The notes below the pieces were generated by a model. It saw only the letters and a list, made by a program, of their open reading frames with translations. It ran no database searches and had not been told where the DNA came from. Of a stretch of 6,591 bases of DNA, positions 5,957 to 6,591 are shown one piece after another (the stretch's first letter is position 1; the number at the start of each line of letters is the position of its first letter). Location of the stretch: positions 1 to 6,591 of the forward strand of contig JAPLHH010000130.1 of the NCBI GenBank assembly GCA_026389735.1. The letters are read 5' to 3'. The DNA is from Chloroflexota bacterium. GTDB taxonomy: Bacteria; Chloroflexota; Dehalococcoidia; GIF9; UBA5620. The translations under genes were made by a program, and so were the position numbers.

Positions 5957-6335
5957 CTATTTTGTCCTCGCTAGCTGTTCTAGCCTGCTCAATGGTCTGA
6001 AGCAGTAAGATAGCGAAGCGAATCATGCTCGCCTTAAGAAAGCGGACAGTGCCAGCCCAGAAATCCTGGACTTCTGCCTCGGAGAAATCTCTGACATAGC
6101 TATCAACAGGTCGCAGCCCAGCCTCAATCCCACGAACTACCAAGTCGGCCAAATCAGGTCTCTCTTGGAGCAGGTCATGTAACTCCGCCAGGATCTCCTC
6201 TTGCATGGCCTGCGATCCGCCTTTAGGCACCTCAGCGAGGTCAGCTACTTCCCATTGCGCAATCCGTTCAATAACATCTGGACTTACCTGTGGGAAACCA
6301 GACCATTTCTGTTGCCTGATTTGATGCCGCTTCAT
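5943..6335 (-). CDS. Unrecognised 130-aa cysteine-free protein, coupled to the Fe-S oxidoreductase
   Basis: I do not recognise the family. The product is 130 aa, has no cysteine, and looks mostly helical and soluble. It has an acidic middle (QEEILAELHDLLQERPDLADLVV, about 46-67) and a hydrophobic C-terminal helix (FLKASMIRFAILLLQTIEQA, about 99-118) that could be an amphipathic contact surface rather than a membrane span. The N-terminus is basic (MKRHQIRQQK). The ATG at 6335 has a weak GAGAG ribosome site about 7 nt upstream. Its stop lies inside the start of the oxidoreductase, a 14-nt overlap on the same strand, so the two are almost certainly co-translated. The lack of cysteines argues against a cluster-carrying subunit; a chaperone, assembly or regulatory partner of the enzyme is possible but is only inferred from position. 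Confidence 0.75.
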   Translation of the reverse strand: MKRHQIRQQKWSGFPQVSPDVIERIAQWEVADLAEVPKGGSQAMQEEILAELHDLLQERPDLADLVVRGIEAGLRPVDSYVRDFSEAEVQDFWAGTVRFLKASMIRFAILLLQTIEQARTASEDKIDGNG

Positions 6336-6473
6336 TTAGTTCTCTCAAGGAATAGTTAATTGGGGAGAGTCCGGCCTACTCTCAGGTTGCCGGCAATCAA
6401 GGTCACATGTCATTTGCCTAGAAAATTCGTAGCTTAGCTTAACACATGATATCGTTTGGGTCAAACTCAAAAC
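6336..6473. other. Spacer between dtd and the oxidoreductase unit
   Basis: This 138-nt gap has no gene. It holds a small hairpin GAGAGT/ACTCTC (6365-6370 with 6378-6383, 7-nt loop) and a perfect 10-bp palindrome TTGCCGGCAA (6387-6396). On the minus strand a weak promoter candidate reads TTGACC (6459-6464), 17 nt, TAAGCT (6436-6441). The -35 is good but the -10 is poor, so a promoter here is only a possibility. Confidence 0.3.
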
Positions 6474-6590
6474 TTAAGCAAATTTCTGCTTACTATCCAA
6501 TGCTATAGTAACCGGACCATCGTTGTGGATTTCCACCAGCATATGTTGCTGGAACCGTCCTGTCTCTACTTTCAGTCTACTCTCACGAAC
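6474..6590 (-). CDS. dtd: D-aminoacyl-tRNA deacylase, C-terminal 38 residues only (start lies outside the window)
   Basis: The minus-strand frame that enters at 6590 ends at TAA 6474-6476. Its 38 residues include [18 protein letters not shown] and the ending LDS, which match the C-terminus of D-aminoacyl-tRNA (D-Tyr-tRNA) deacylase. The NxGPVT motif is the conserved Gly-cisPro element that, from knowledge of the family, excludes L-aminoacyl substrates. The enzyme cleaves D-amino acids (and glycine) from mischarged tRNAs in the cytoplasm. About three quarters of the roughly 150-aa protein is missing at the right edge. It is on the same strand as the small gene 138 nt downstream, so read-through into the oxidoreductase unit is possible. 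Confidence 0.85.
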   Translation of the reverse strand, partial: VRESRLKVETGRFQQHMLVEIHNDGPVTIALDSKQKFA

Positions 6591-6591
6591 A

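Overview
The window reads as a chromosomal segment of an anaerobic bacterium of moderate GC. It carries a cobalt/nickel ECF transporter operon, a Fur-family regulator, and a multi-cluster iron-sulfur/FAD oxidoreductase of the NuoG-GltD fusion type. This combination, together with the codon use and the protein style, would fit Chloroflexota (Dehalococcoidia-like) or another strict anaerobe. That placement is an inference from recollection of protein families, not a measured assignment.

Layout: the plus strand holds only the 3' two-thirds of nadC (positions 2-562), which enters from the left edge. It meets the rest of the window tail to tail, 14 nt from the end of cbiO. Everything else is on the minus strand. 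In transcription order (right to left) these are: the last 38 codons of dtd (D-aminoacyl-tRNA deacylase) at the right edge; an unrecognised cysteine-free 130-aa protein; the 736-aa Fe-S/FAD oxidoreductase, overlapping it by 14 nt; a 244-nt spacer; a Fur-family regulator; an 88-nt spacer; and then cbiM, a PDGLE-domain small membrane protein, cbiQ and cbiO packed as one operon.

The most informative regulatory signal is a perfect 16-bp palindrome, TTGCAA-CTAG-TTGCAA, in the promoter of the Fur-family gene. A close copy (13 of 16 positions) with an extra tandem half-site lies in front of cbiM, where it would cover the -35 region. The half-site matches my recollection of the TTGCAA half-site of the Streptomyces nickel regulator Nur, although the spacer there is 5 nt rather than 4. 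The simplest model is an autoregulated, metal-sensing Fur-family repressor that shuts off a nickel (or cobalt) importer when the metal is sufficient. The CbiM N-terminus MHIPDGF and the PDGLE partner lean toward nickel but do not settle it.

The oxidoreductase and its small coupled partner form a separate two-gene unit. The enzyme has an N-terminal [2Fe-2S] domain, several four-cysteine clusters and a GltD-like FAD/NAD(P)H module, suggesting soluble NAD(P)H-linked electron transfer. Its physiological acceptor cannot be told from the window.
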